DNA from: Pseudomonadota bacterium
Lineage (GTDB): Bacteria; Pseudomonadota; Gammaproteobacteria; Burkholderiales; Burkholderiaceae_F
Assembly (NCBI GenBank): GCA_023443095.1
Contig: JAEZVV010000100.1
Location: 6,351 to 70,350 of the forward strand
Direction of reading: 5' to 3'
DNA: 64,000 nt
Below, piece after piece: positions 16,393-25,317 of this stretch. The number at the start of each line of letters is the position of its first letter. The first letter of the stretch is position 1. The position numbers and the translations under genes are program-made. Below the pieces are notes generated by a model. The model worked only from the letters and a program-made list of their open reading frames with translations. It did not search any database and was not told the DNA's origin.

Positions 16393-17337
16393 ATGGCACT
16401 CGACCCTCAAGTCATCAGCAACGCGGTCAACGACGCTCATGCCAAGTTCTCCACGGCCGAAGGCGGCGCCAACGCCAGCTACATCCCCTACCTAGCATCG
16501 GTGCCCTCGGCTCTCGCCGGATTGGCCGTGGTCACCGTCGACGGCGGCGTCTTCAAGGTCGGCGATACCGACTACGCTTTCGCGCTCGAGTCGATCTCGA
16601 AAGTCTTCTCGCTCGCGCTCGCGCTCGAGGACGTCGGTCCCGACGAGGTCCACGCCAAAATCGGCGCCGAACCCACCGGCCTGCCCTTCAACTCGGTGAT
16701 GGCGCTCGCGCTCAACAGCGGCAAACCGCTCTCGCCCCTGGTCAACGCCGGCGCGATGGCGACGGTGAGCCTGATCAAGGCAGCGACGGCCGAAGATCGC
16801 TGGGCTCGCATCCTCGACATTCAGAGCCAGCTCGCCGGCCGCGCGATCAAGTTGAGCGACGAGGTCAATCAGTCCGAGCAGACCACCAACTTTCACAACC
16901 GCGGCATCGCCTGGCTGCTGTATTCGGCCGGAACGATGTACTCCGATCCGATGCAGGCCTGCGACGTCTACACCCGCCAATGTTCGACCCTGGTGAGCAC
17001 GGTCGACCTCGCCACCATGGGCGCCACGCTGGCCGCCGGCGGTCTCAACCCGGTGAGCCAGAAACGCGTCCTGACCGCCAGCAACGTGCCTTTCATCCTG
17101 GCCGAGATGACGATGGAAGGCCTCTACACCAGCTCCGGCGACTGGGCTTACACGGTCGGCCTGCCGGGCAAGAGCGGGGTCGGCGGCGGCATCCTCGCCG
17201 TGGTGCCGGGAGTGATGGCGATTGCCGGGTTCTCGCCCCCCCTCGATCCTGCCGGCAACAGCGTGCGCGGCCAGAAGATGGTGGCGGCCGTGGCCAAGGC
17301 GCTCGGCTACAACCTCTACCGCGTGCCGGGCGCTTGA
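16393..17337 (+). CDS. glsA: glutaminase
   Basis: Hydrolyses glutamine to glutamate and ammonia. The 314 residues contain the serine-dependent glutaminase signature with catalytic S67 and K70 in ALESISKVF, followed by NSVMALALN and the Tyr-containing YSAGTMYSDP region. In E. coli, YbaS works with GadC: imported glutamine is hydrolysed and the ammonia takes up a proton. The direct coupling to gadBC here (10-base gap, GGAGGAG site) supports that role. Ammonia release plus decarboxylation would consume two protons per glutamine. Confidence 0.95.
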   Translation: MALDPQVISNAVNDAHAKFSTAEGGANASYIPYLASVPSALAGLAVVTVDGGVFKVGDTDYAFALESISKVFSLALALEDVGPDEVHAKIGAEPTGLPFNSVMALALNSGKPLSPLVNAGAMATVSLIKAATAEDRWARILDIQSQLAGRAIKLSDEVNQSEQTTNFHNRGIAWLLYSAGTMYSDPMQACDVYTRQCSTLVSTVDLATMGATLAAGGLNPVSQKRVLTASNVPFILAEMTMEGLYTSSGDWAYTVGLPGKSGVGGGILAVVPGVMAIAGFSPPLDPAGNSVRGQKMVAAVAKALGYNLYRVPGA

Positions 17338-17350
17338 GCGCGGCCCGACC

Positions 17351-18667
17351 ATGCCCGCTCCTCCCGCTCCGGCGGCCAAAACGCTCGGCCTGTGGAATGT
17401 GGCGGCGCTGGGCGTCGGCTCCATGGTCGGCGCGGGAGTCTTTGCCCTGCTCGGTCAGGTGGCCCTGCTCGTGCGCGGTGAGACCTGGCTCGCTTTTGCC
17501 GCGGGCGGCGTGGTGGCGCTTTTCTCCGGCTATTCGTATGCGCGGCTGGGCGCCCGCTACCCCAGCTCCGGCGGGATCATCGACTACTTCAAGCTCGGCC
17601 TGAAGTCGCCGCTGGTGGCACGCAGCCTGTCGATGCTCTACCTCGTCACGCTCGCGCTCACGATCGCGATGGTGGCCAAGGCTTTCGGCGCTTACGCCGC
17701 GCGGCTCTTCCACGAGCCTCCGCTGCATGCCGAGCGGGTCGATGTCTACGCCAGCGGCATCGTCATGGCGCTGACCCTGCTCAACGTGATCGGCGCCGCC
17801 GCGGTCGGTCGCGCCGAGCTGGCGCTGGTGGTCGTCAAGCTCGCCATCCTCGGCCTGCTGATCGGAGTCGGCGTCACCACGCTCAAGCCGGCCATGCTCG
17901 ACTTCGCTCTGCCCGGCCGGCCGGGCGCCCTGCTCGCCAGCGTCGGCCTTGCCTTCTTCGCTTATGCCGGCTACGGCATGATGGCCAACGCCGCGGCCGA
18001 CGTTCACGACCCCGCCCGCAACATGCCGCGCGCCTTCATGCTCGCGATCGGCGTGGTGATCGTTCTCTACGTCGTGCTGGCCCTGGTGGTACTGGGCAAT
18101 GTCAGCCCCGCCGACCTGGCTCGTTATGCCGACACCGCCGTGGCCGAGGCCGCCGCTCCCGTGCTCGGCCACACGGGTTTTGTCCTGGTGTCGGTGGCCG
18201 CCCTGCTAGCGACCGCCTCGGCGATCAATGCCACGCTTTTTTCGCTGATCAACATCGCTCTCGCTCTCGGCAAGGACGGCGCCCTGCCGCCGCTGTTCGG
18301 CCGCCGGCTGATGGGCCAGGGCACCTGGGGGCTGCTGATTCTGATTGCCATCATCCTGGTGCTGACCAACTTCCTCAACCTCGATGCCATCGCGAGCGTG
18401 GCCAGCGCCACCTTCCTGGCGAGCTACCTCGCCGTATTCGTCGCCGCCTGGCGGCTGCGGCACGAGATCCACGCCAGTGCCTTCCTGCTGGCGCTCGGCT
18501 TTCTCCTGATGGCGGCCGTCTTTGCCGCCTTCCTGCAAAGCCTGCTCGGCGCCGGACGCTGGGTCGAACTCGGCCTGCTGATCGGCGCCGGCCTGCTTAG
18601 CTGGCTACTGGCCCGTTCGGGCAAGCCGCAGGCGGCCGCGGCACCGTCAGCAGCTCCCCCTGGCTGA
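17351..18667 (+). CDS. APC-family amino acid transporter
   Basis: A 438-residue transporter with about twelve helices. The N-terminal GVGSMVGAGVFALLG is the APC helix-1 motif, and helix 6 is in AFFAYAGYGMMANAAAD. Tight spacing (13 bases after glsA, 10 before the next gene) ties it to the acid-resistance operon. A plausible job is glutamine or glutamate uptake, or GABA handling, alongside GadC. Substrate cannot be read from the sequence. Confidence 0.85.
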   Translation: MPAPPAPAAKTLGLWNVAALGVGSMVGAGVFALLGQVALLVRGETWLAFAAGGVVALFSGYSYARLGARYPSSGGIIDYFKLGLKSPLVARSLSMLYLVTLALTIAMVAKAFGAYAARLFHEPPLHAERVDVYASGIVMALTLLNVIGAAAVGRAELALVVVKLAILGLLIGVGVTTLKPAMLDFALPGRPGALLASVGLAFFAYAGYGMMANAAADVHDPARNMPRAFMLAIGVVIVLYVVLALVVLGNVSPADLARYADTAVAEAAAPVLGHTGFVLVSVAALLATASAINATLFSLINIALALGKDGALPPLFGRRLMGQGTWGLLILIAIILVLTNFLNLDAIASVASATFLASYLAVFVAAWRLRHEIHASAFLLALGFLLMAAVFAAFLQSLLGAGRWVELGLLIGAGLLSWLLARSGKPQAAAAPSAAPPG

Positions 18668-18677
18668 GGGAGACCTC

Positions 18678-19355
18678 GTGCACCTGACCATCTCTCCGCT
18701 CGGGGCGATCCTGGTCTTCATCAGCCTGCTCGCCATGTTCAGCCCGCCCGCCTCGCTCGGCCCGATTGCGGCGATCCTGCGTTACGCGCCGCGCGACGTG
18801 CAGCGGCGGATCGCCTGGCGGATCGCCCGCAACTACGCGATCGTGCTTCTGCTGGCAGTGTGGGTCGGCCAGTACCTGCTGCTCCTGCTCGGCATCTCGT
18901 CGGGTGCGCTCACCGCCACCGGCGGTGCCGCCCTGCTGCACCAAGGCCTGCCCCTGATGACGAGCGGCGCCAAGGCCGAGGAGGCCGAGCAGCGCGTGCA
19001 GGAAGCCGCCGGCAATGTGAACTGGGACCAGCTCGCCGTCGTGCCGCTGCTTTTTCCGCTGGCCATCGGCGGCGGCACGATCGCCGTCGCCGTCGCCGCC
19101 GGCGGCCGTTATCCGACCTGGGCCGACCTCGGCGTCCTGAGTCTGGTGATTCTCGCCATGGTGCCGGTGGTGGCCGGCACAGTGCTGGCGGCGGGCCCGG
19201 TGAGTGGCAGGCTGTCGGAAGGCGCGCAGGATGTCCTTGCCCGGGTTTCCGGGATCATTCTGGTCGCGATCTCGATCCAGCTGCTGATCGACGGCCTGTC
19301 CGACGTATTCGCCGCCACCCGCCTGGGTGCGGCCATCCTCAGGCTGCCGCATTGA
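18678..19355 (+). CDS. MarC-family membrane protein
   Basis: A 225-residue membrane protein starting with GTG. It carries the MarC family pattern of six hydrophobic segments with polar Pro/Gly turns: FSPPASLGPIAAILRY early, FPLAIGGGTIAVAVAA in the middle and ISIQLLIDGLSD near the end. A hydrophilic stretch rich in Glu lies near 95-115. MarC proteins have no proven function; despite the name they are not linked to the mar phenotype. Position in the gad run is unusual for this family. A second MarC protein is encoded at 41550. Confidence 0.8.
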   Translation: MHLTISPLGAILVFISLLAMFSPPASLGPIAAILRYAPRDVQRRIAWRIARNYAIVLLLAVWVGQYLLLLLGISSGALTATGGAALLHQGLPLMTSGAKAEEAEQRVQEAAGNVNWDQLAVVPLLFPLAIGGGTIAVAVAAGGRYPTWADLGVLSLVILAMVPVVAGTVLAAGPVSGRLSEGAQDVLARVSGIILVAISIQLLIDGLSDVFAATRLGAAILRLPH

Positions 19356-19384
19356 GCGCGGCAACCCCTACGCGGGAGACTCGG

Positions 19385-19609
19385 ATGCACGACCTCACCC
19401 AACTCGAAGACCTGTGCTCCCGCCTGAGCGGCGGCCATGCGATCGACCGCAAGGACATTGAAGCGGTGAACCGCATCACCGGCAGCCAGTTCCCGCTCAC
19501 CGACACACCGGATGAAGGCCAGCGCGAAGCCATGCTGGGAGCCGTGCAGGAAGGCCTCAAACGCGCCCGCGCCAGCCGGGTCGAACGCAAACACGACGAT
19601 CGAGGCTAG
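19385..19609 (+). CDS. small hypothetical protein at the end of the gad run
   Basis: A 74-residue, charged, mostly helical protein with no membrane segment or signal peptide (starts MHDLTQLEDLCSRLSGG). Not recognised. The ATG follows GGAGACTCGG, 29 bases after the MarC stop, with no terminator between. The ending KHDDRG is 12 bases from the convergent OCD gene. Coding is supported by operon position and GC-biased third positions. Confidence 0.6.
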   Translation: MHDLTQLEDLCSRLSGGHAIDRKDIEAVNRITGSQFPLTDTPDEGQREAMLGAVQEGLKRARASRVERKHDDRG

Positions 19610-19621
19610 GCCGCCGCAGCG

Positions 19622-20542
19622 CTACTGCAACCGCTCCCAGACCAGCTGCGCCAGGGCCACGTCCTCGAGACCCACGCCGACGCTTTTGTAGACCACGATG
19701 TCGTGGGCGCGGCGTTCGTACGCCACCCCGCCCACCAGCAGCTTGCCGAGCTCGACCAGACGGCCGGGGTCAATCACCCCGGGCGCGGCGCGGATCAGAT
19801 CCCCGGCCTCGGCCTGCGCCGCGGTCAGCCATTCCACCACGACCAGATCGGCGCGCTCGAGCAGGCTGTCGTCGATTTCTCTCGCCTGCGGCTTGCTCGA
19901 TCCGACCGCCGCCACAAAAGCGCCGGGGCGCACCAGGCGGCCGTCGAACAGAGCTTCGGTGGCGCGGGTGCAGGTGACGATGACGTCGCCCTGAGCGGCG
20001 GCCGTGGCGGCATCCACCGCTTCGGCGGGAACTCCGAACTCGGTTGCCACCCAGTCCGCCAGCTCGGGAGCGCCGCTGCGAGCCGCCACCAGAACGCGCT
20101 CGTAGGCATGGACCAGCAGCAGCGCTTCGGCATGGGCGTGCGCCTGAACGCCGGCGCCGAATATCGACAACACCCGCGCCTCGCGCGCAGCCAGGCGCTC
20201 GGCCGCCACGGCAGTGGCCGCCGCGGTGCGCAAGCGGGTGATTTCATTGGCTTCGAGCACGGCCAGCGGCTTGCCGGTCTGTGCCGAAAAAAGCGCCACC
20301 ACAAAATTGAACTGCCCGCCGACCGTCGAATACACCTTGGCGCCCAGCACGCCGCCCGCGGGTAAGGCCGCCCCCAGCGCGCTGATCATGACCGGCCGGC
20401 CGGCGCACTCCGCGGCCGCTCGGCCGCGCGCCATCAGGGCGCCGCTCCCGTCGCCGTATTGCTGAAATGCTGCGCGTATTGCGTCGATCGCTTCGCGCAT
20501 GTTGAGGACGGAACCGACCTCGGCATCGGTGATCAATCTCAT
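19622..20542 (-). CDS. ornithine cyclodeaminase/mu-crystallin family NAD(P)-dependent enzyme
   Basis: A 306-residue protein. The Rossmann motif FGAGVQAHAHAEALL lies near 125, preceded by ALFSAQTGKPLAVLEANEITRLRTAAATAVA, the OCD/mu-crystallin signature. The family includes ornithine cyclodeaminase, ketimine reductases and alanine dehydrogenases; the sequence alone does not decide. The ATG at 20542 was chosen because GGAGG lies 8 bases upstream, whereas the open frame begins ten residues earlier. It is convergent with the gad run. Confidence 0.88.
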   Translation of the reverse strand: MRLITDAEVGSVLNMREAIDAIRAAFQQYGDGSGALMARGRAAAECAGRPVMISALGAALPAGGVLGAKVYSTVGGQFNFVVALFSAQTGKPLAVLEANEITRLRTAAATAVAAERLAAREARVLSIFGAGVQAHAHAEALLLVHAYERVLVAARSGAPELADWVATEFGVPAEAVDAATAAAQGDVIVTCTRATEALFDGRLVRPGAFVAAVGSSKPQAREIDDSLLERADLVVVEWLTAAQAEAGDLIRAAPGVIDPGRLVELGKLLVGGVAYERRAHDIVVYKSVGVGLEDVALAQLVWERLQ

Positions 20543-20715
20543 GGAAACCTCCTGCCGCCACAGCTTACGCAAACGAGCGACGCGGCGCAGGTCCGGGCCG
20601 TGACCAAAGCCGATACGATCCGGCGCAAGGACTTGCCCCCGGTGCCGCGGCTCGGACCAGCCGCGCGCCAGGCTCGGAATGGAGTCCGACCCCGATTTTC
20701 AGCTGAGTTCCTGCG

Positions 20716-21078
20716 ATGTTGGCCGTCATCCTTTTTGCCCACGGCGCGCGCGATGCGCGCTGGTCGCTCACTCTGACCGAACTCGAGGCGCGGGTGCGGG
20801 CACGGCTGCCCGACGCCTGGGTGCAGGCCGCTTTTATCGAGTTCCAGCCGCCGACGCTGGCCACCGCCCTGGCGGATGCGCTGGCCGCCGGCGCCTCTCG
20901 GATCGCTCTGATGCCGGTGTTCTGGGCCAGCGGCGGCCACGTCGCCCACGACCTGCCGCCGTTGCTCGAGGCTTTTCGTCGCGAACACCCGGACCTTGCC
21001 CTGACGGTGCTGCCGGTGATCTCCGAACTGCCCGGCCTGCTCGACTTCATCGCCGACGCGGTGGCCGAACAGGCCTGA
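20716..21078 (+). CDS. CbiX/SirB-like chelatase
   Basis: A 120-residue single-domain protein of the CbiX/SirB type: VILFAHGARDARW with the metal-liganding histidine H9, then LMPVFWASGGHVAHDLP with the second histidine region. Such small chelatases insert Co2+ or Fe2+ (or Ni2+) into sirohydrochlorin. They also occur as uncharacterised stand-alone proteins. No cobalamin or siroheme genes adjoin it. A 46-base gap leads to the phosphoesterase. Confidence 0.85.
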   Translation: MLAVILFAHGARDARWSLTLTELEARVRARLPDAWVQAAFIEFQPPTLATALADALAAGASRIALMPVFWASGGHVAHDLPPLLEAFRREHPDLALTVLPVISELPGLLDFIADAVAEQA

Positions 21079-21124
21079 AGCGGGGTCTGCTAGCTTGACT
21101 CTCCCCGCCCACTCCCCTGCCGCC

Positions 21125-22081
21125 ATGTTCCGCTGCTTGCTGGCCCTGCTTTTCTCCGGCGCCGCCTGGGCCCAGCCGTATTCCTTTGCGCTGATCGGCG
21201 ATGCGCCCTACAACCGGACCGAAGCGTTCGCTTTCGAGGCCATGATCGATTCGATCAATGCCGACCGCGACATCGACTTCGTCCTGCACGCGGGCGACAT
21301 CAAGGGCAGCGGCGAACCCTGCAGCGACGATTTTCTGGCGCAACGCATCGCTCAGCTGCAGCGCTTCGCCCGGCCGCTGGTGATCACCCCCGGCGACAAC
21401 GAGTGGACCGACTGCCACCGCACCCGCGCCGGCCGCTGGCTGCCGACTGAACGCCTGGCCCGGCTGCGGCAGCTGATGTACCCCGACCCTCATGCCAGCC
21501 TCGGGCGTCAGAAGCTCGCGCTCGCCACCCAGGCCGATACGCCGGAGTTTTCCGAGTTCGTCGAAAACACGAGTTTCGAGCGCGGCCGTGTGGTCTACGC
21601 CACGGTCCACGTAGTCGGCAGCGGCAATGGCCGCGCGCCCTGGTCCGGGATCGACCCGGGCGACAGCGCGGCAAGACCGCGGGCCGACCGGATCGCCGAA
21701 CTCGAACGCCGCGAAGCGGCGGCCGCGGTCTGGATCGCAGCGACCTTCGCCCGCGCCCGCGAGACCGGAGCAAGCGCACTGGTGCTGCTGATGCAGGCCA
21801 ATCCGCAGATTGAGAAGAGCGAGCGGAGGCGAGCGCCTTTCGAGGCGCTGCTGGCCCAGATCGCAACACTCGCGCGCGAGTTCGACCGTCCGGTGCTGCT
21901 CGCCCACGGCGACGAACACGAATATTTCGTCGACCGCCCGCTGCCCGCCGCGCCCAAGCTCACCCGGGTGCAGACCTTCGGCAGCCCGGCCGTGCATTGG
22001 GTCGAGGTGAGGGTCGATCCCGCCCAACCGCAGGTCTTTTCCTTCCGCCCGCATCACGTGTCCCTTCCCGGCGACGCCTGA
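21125..22081 (+). CDS. secreted calcineurin-like phosphoesterase
   Basis: A 318-residue protein with a signal peptide (MFRCLLALLFSGAAWAQ). Motifs of dinuclear metallophosphoesterases are visible in order: GDAPYN, HAGDIKG, PGDNEW and, late, AHGDEHEYF. The family hydrolyses phosphomono- or diesters; substrate is unknown. ATG 21125 was chosen over a TTG ten codons upstream because it begins the signal sequence. Periplasmic location is inferred. Confidence 0.82.
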   Translation: MFRCLLALLFSGAAWAQPYSFALIGDAPYNRTEAFAFEAMIDSINADRDIDFVLHAGDIKGSGEPCSDDFLAQRIAQLQRFARPLVITPGDNEWTDCHRTRAGRWLPTERLARLRQLMYPDPHASLGRQKLALATQADTPEFSEFVENTSFERGRVVYATVHVVGSGNGRAPWSGIDPGDSAARPRADRIAELERREAAAAVWIAATFARARETGASALVLLMQANPQIEKSERRRAPFEALLAQIATLAREFDRPVLLAHGDEHEYFVDRPLPAAPKLTRVQTFGSPAVHWVEVRVDPAQPQVFSFRPHHVSLPGDA

Positions 22082-22147
22082 ACCCGCACCGGGTCAAGCC
22101 CGGGCCCGACTCGCCCTAGCATCGGCCACGACGATGCGGAGGGCGAC

Positions 22148-23128
22148 ATGAAGATCTTCATCAGTTGGTCGGGCGAAGCGAGCCACCTGGCGGCCGAGGC
22201 CCTCAAGCAATGGCTGATCGATTTTTTCCAGTCGGTGGGCGAGGACGACGTCTTCCTGTCGTCGGAAGACATCGCCAAGGGCGAAGCCTGGTTCGCCAAG
22301 GTGATGGAAGTGCTCGATCAGTCGAGCATAGGCATCGTCTGCATCACGCGCGAGAATCAGCTCGCGCCCTGGATCCTGTTCGAGGCGGGCGCGCTGGCGA
22401 AACACCTGTATGCCAAGCAGGCGCGGGTGGTTCCGCTCGCGATCGGCCTGTCGCGCAATGAACTGTCCAGCCCGCTCAACGAGCTCAACGCCGCCGCCAC
22501 CACCAAAGCCGACATCCTGCGGCTGGTGCTGGCGGTCAACCAGACGCTCGCCGCGCCGGTGGATAAAGGCAAGCTCGAGCGCAACTTCAGCAAGGCCTGG
22601 CCCGAACTCGATAGCGCGCTCGCCGCCGCCACCCAGAAGAGCCAGTCGCTCGTCAGCGCGCCGCGTTACGACTACGACGTGTTCCTGTCGGTACCGATGG
22701 CAGGTTGGCCGGCCAAGGAGTACGAACAGGGGTGGAAGGACATCAAGAAGGTGTTCGACGCGCTCAAGGACTGCGGGCTGCGCGTGTACTGGTCGGGCGA
22801 AGCGATCGACACCGTGGCCAAGTTCCAGAGCACCGACGTCTCGGCCAACAAGGACCTGCCGGCGATTGAACGCAGCCGCCATTTCATGCTGATCTATCCG
22901 AAGAAGCTGCCGACCAGCGCAATTTTCGAAGCCGGGTTCGCTTTTGCCCTAGGGAAACCGGCGCGGTATTTCACCCCGGTCTTCGCCGACCTGCCCTACC
23001 TGATGCGCAAGCTGCCGTCGCGCGCCGGGGTATCGCCGCCCTCGGTGCATTCGGCCGACGAATGGAAGGACTACGACGAGCTGGCTGCCATCATCCGCAT
23101 CAACGGCCGCGACTGGTTCGCTCCCTGA
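22148..23128 (+). CDS. TIR-domain protein with C-terminal deoxyribosyltransferase-like domain
   Basis: A 326-residue soluble protein. Residues 1-160 look like a bacterial TIR domain: MKIFISWSG at the start, FLSSEDI, and W75-x3-E79 in APWILFEAGAL, where E79 would be the NAD-cleaving glutamate. Residues 174-290 start a second alpha/beta domain (YDVFLSVPMAG), ending with IFEAGFAFALGKP, where E261 sits in the nucleoside 2-deoxyribosyltransferase-like pattern. Both folds belong to related N-glycosidase superfamilies. GGAGGG precedes the ATG. No partner sensor or effector is adjacent, and base composition matches the chromosome. An anti-phage or NAD-signalling role is inference. Confidence 0.75.
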   Translation: MKIFISWSGEASHLAAEALKQWLIDFFQSVGEDDVFLSSEDIAKGEAWFAKVMEVLDQSSIGIVCITRENQLAPWILFEAGALAKHLYAKQARVVPLAIGLSRNELSSPLNELNAAATTKADILRLVLAVNQTLAAPVDKGKLERNFSKAWPELDSALAAATQKSQSLVSAPRYDYDVFLSVPMAGWPAKEYEQGWKDIKKVFDALKDCGLRVYWSGEAIDTVAKFQSTDVSANKDLPAIERSRHFMLIYPKKLPTSAIFEAGFAFALGKPARYFTPVFADLPYLMRKLPSRAGVSPPSVHSADEWKDYDELAAIIRINGRDWFAP

Positions 23129-23136
23129 ACCCGGCC

Positions 23137-24393
23137 TCAGGCCCGATAGGCGAAAGCCTCGGCGGCGAGGCTAGGGGTCCGCTTCGCCACCGCGTCAGCC
23201 ACCAGCCGGGCGCTGCCCGCGGCCAGGGTCCAGCCCAGGGTGCCGTGGCCGACGTTGAGGTACAGATTGGCTAGCGGCGTGGCGCCTATCACCGGCCGGC
23301 CGCTGGCGGTGGCGGGCCGGAACCCGGCCCAGGCGTCGATCTCGGGTTCGACTTCGGTCAGGCCTATCACCTGCCGCGCCGAGTCGAGCAAGGCTTCGAT
23401 GCGCGCGGGTGGAATCCCCGCGCCGGCGCCGATCTCGACAAAACCCGCCACCCGCACCCGGGTGTTGCCGCTCGCATCGGTCAGTGGAGCGAAAACCACC
23501 TTGCGTCGCAGGTCGGTGATCGAGACCTTGGGCACGGCCTCGCCGCGCGGACGCAAGGTCACCGAATAACCCTTGAGCGGCTGGATGTTGAGCTTCAGGC
23601 CGGCCGCGACGGCCAGCCGCGGCGCCGCCGCACCGGTGGCCAGCACATAGGCGGCGGCGTCAATCGGCTCGCCATCGGTGAAAAGGCGGGTGATGCGCGA
23701 CCCCTTCCGCTCGAAACCGAGGGCGCTGCGGCCCAGCTCAAAGCACACCCCGCGCGCCTGGAGCCGCGCCGCCAGCTCGGTGCAGAAATCGTGGCAGTCG
23801 GCCGCGGCGTCCGACGCCGTCCACACCCCGCCCGCGATGCCACCGGCGTAGCCCGCCAGTACCGGTTCGCGGGCCACGCACTCGGCCGCGCTCAGCACCT
23901 GCTGCTCGCAGCCCAGCTTGGCCTGGTAGGCAACTTGAGAGCGGGCGGCCTCCAGCGCGGCGACATCGGGATAAAGCACCAACTTGCCGGCGCGGGAAAA
24001 ACCACAGGCAATGCCTTCGGCGGCGATCAGCGGCTCGACGATATCGCGCGACAGGAAGGCAAGCGCCAGCAGGGCTTCGGTGGTGCGGCTCGAGTCGACG
24101 GTATTGCAGGCCCGCAGGAACGCCAGCAGCCAGGCCCACTGCGCGGGGCTCGCACGCAGGCGGAACTTGAGCGGCGAGTCTGCGGCAAGCAGCAGGCCCG
24201 GAATCTTGGCCGGGATCGAGGCGTCGGCCAGCGGCGCGACGTAGGAATACGAGAGCTGGGCGCCGTTGCGCTGGCTTGCGCCTTCACCCGGCTCGCGGGC
24301 GCGGTCGACGACGGTGACTTGGTGGCCTTCGGCCTGCAGTTGCCAGGCGCTCATCAGGCCCACCACGCCTGCGCCGATCACACAGATTTGCAT
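23137..24393 (-). CDS. dadA: D-amino acid dehydrogenase
   Basis: FAD-dependent oxidation of D-amino acids (typically D-alanine) at the inner membrane, passing electrons to quinone. The 418 residues match DadA. N-terminal FAD motif is VIGAGVVGLMSAWQLQ with the acidic ribose-binding end VVDR; GASQRNGAQLSYSYVAPLA and the C-terminal NVGHGTLGWTLAAGSARLVAD are characteristic. It is a single gene convergent with the TIR gene (8-base gap); the usual alr racemase neighbour is absent. Confidence 0.93.
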   Translation of the reverse strand: MQICVIGAGVVGLMSAWQLQAEGHQVTVVDRAREPGEGASQRNGAQLSYSYVAPLADASIPAKIPGLLLAADSPLKFRLRASPAQWAWLLAFLRACNTVDSSRTTEALLALAFLSRDIVEPLIAAEGIACGFSRAGKLVLYPDVAALEAARSQVAYQAKLGCEQQVLSAAECVAREPVLAGYAGGIAGGVWTASDAAADCHDFCTELAARLQARGVCFELGRSALGFERKGSRITRLFTDGEPIDAAAYVLATGAAAPRLAVAAGLKLNIQPLKGYSVTLRPRGEAVPKVSITDLRRKVVFAPLTDASGNTRVRVAGFVEIGAGAGIPPARIEALLDSARQVIGLTEVEPEIDAWAGFRPATASGRPVIGATPLANLYLNVGHGTLGWTLAAGSARLVADAVAKRTPSLAAEAFAYRA

Positions 24394-24452
24394 GACGCCA
24401 GTCTAGAGCTTGGCACCGAGTGTTTTCACCCATCCACCGGCATGCGAAATCT

Positions 24453-25265
24453 TCAATACGCCGCCGGCGCCCCCGGGATCACCGGCGAGGGGACCCGCTT
24501 GTCGGCAGCCGGCGGGCTGCCCGTACGCGCCAGCCAGAGTTCGAACGTACCCGGCCTGGCATTGACCGCCACCGGCTTGCCGGCCAGCGATACCACCTGC
24601 ACCACCAGCCCCTGGGTCGCGAGCTGGTTCGCCAGCTGGGCCGCGGCGCCGGCGTCGTCGGCGTGGAAATAACGCAGCTCGGCCGCGGCCGGCATCCGCG
24701 CGCTCCCCACCCGCTCCGGCGGCGGCACGATCGCCTGGCCGCTCGCCCTCAGCCCCGCCCGCAGCTGGGCGGCGAACCCGGCTTCGGCCGCTTCACCGTA
24801 CTGGATGTAGAGCACCGGCTTGACCGGCACCGCGCCGGCCGGGCCAGTCTGCACCAGCACTTGCGCCGAGGCGACATAGGCCTGATTGATGGCGTCGCCG
24901 CCCGCCGACCGCGCCGCGCTGCCATTGCCGCCGGCCTCGGTGCGAGCAGCGGCGAGCAACTCGGCCGCGCCCTGAAGGCGCTTGGCCTGCTCGCGCAGCT
25001 CGACGTTTTCTTCGCTCACCTTGCGCAACTGGGCCTGGGCTTCGCTGCGCGCCTGTTCGGCGGCATTGAGCCGGATCGTTCCTTGCCAGAAAGTGATGCC
25101 GCCCATGGCCAGGGTGATGATCCCGCCCAGCATCGCCGCGAAGAACTGCGAGCTGCGCCACGGCTGACTCATGGCATGCGCCTCGAAGTCGAGCTTGCGC
25201 ACCTCGGCCGCCAGCTTGCGGCGGCTCAGCTCCTCCGGACTGAGGGACTCGAGCGGTGCTTCCAT
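24453..25265 (-). CDS. single-pass membrane protein with coiled coil and LytR_C-like tail
   Basis: A 270-residue protein I do not recognise as a named family. A short cytosolic N-terminus (MEAPLESLSPEELSRRKL) is followed by a hydrophobic segment (about 43-61), then a coiled coil (RLNAAEQARSEAQAQLRKVSEENVELREQAKRL, about 65-100) and a C-terminal alpha/beta stretch with ELRYFHADDAGAAAQLANQLA, similar to LytR C-terminal/SPOR-like folds. The ATG at 25265 was chosen; the open frame upstream overlaps the methyltransferase gene region and lacks coding character. Envelope localisation is inferred. Confidence 0.65.
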   Translation of the reverse strand: MEAPLESLSPEELSRRKLAAEVRKLDFEAHAMSQPWRSSQFFAAMLGGIITLAMGGITFWQGTIRLNAAEQARSEAQAQLRKVSEENVELREQAKRLQGAAELLAAARTEAGGNGSAARSAGGDAINQAYVASAQVLVQTGPAGAVPVKPVLYIQYGEAAEAGFAAQLRAGLRASGQAIVPPPERVGSARMPAAAELRYFHADDAGAAAQLANQLATQGLVVQVVSLAGKPVAVNARPGTFELWLARTGSPPAADKRVPSPVIPGAPAAY

Positions 25266-25317
25266 CGCGGCTCCCGTGACAAGGTCGCGGCCACTGTAGC
25301 GGGGCGCCGGATGCCGG

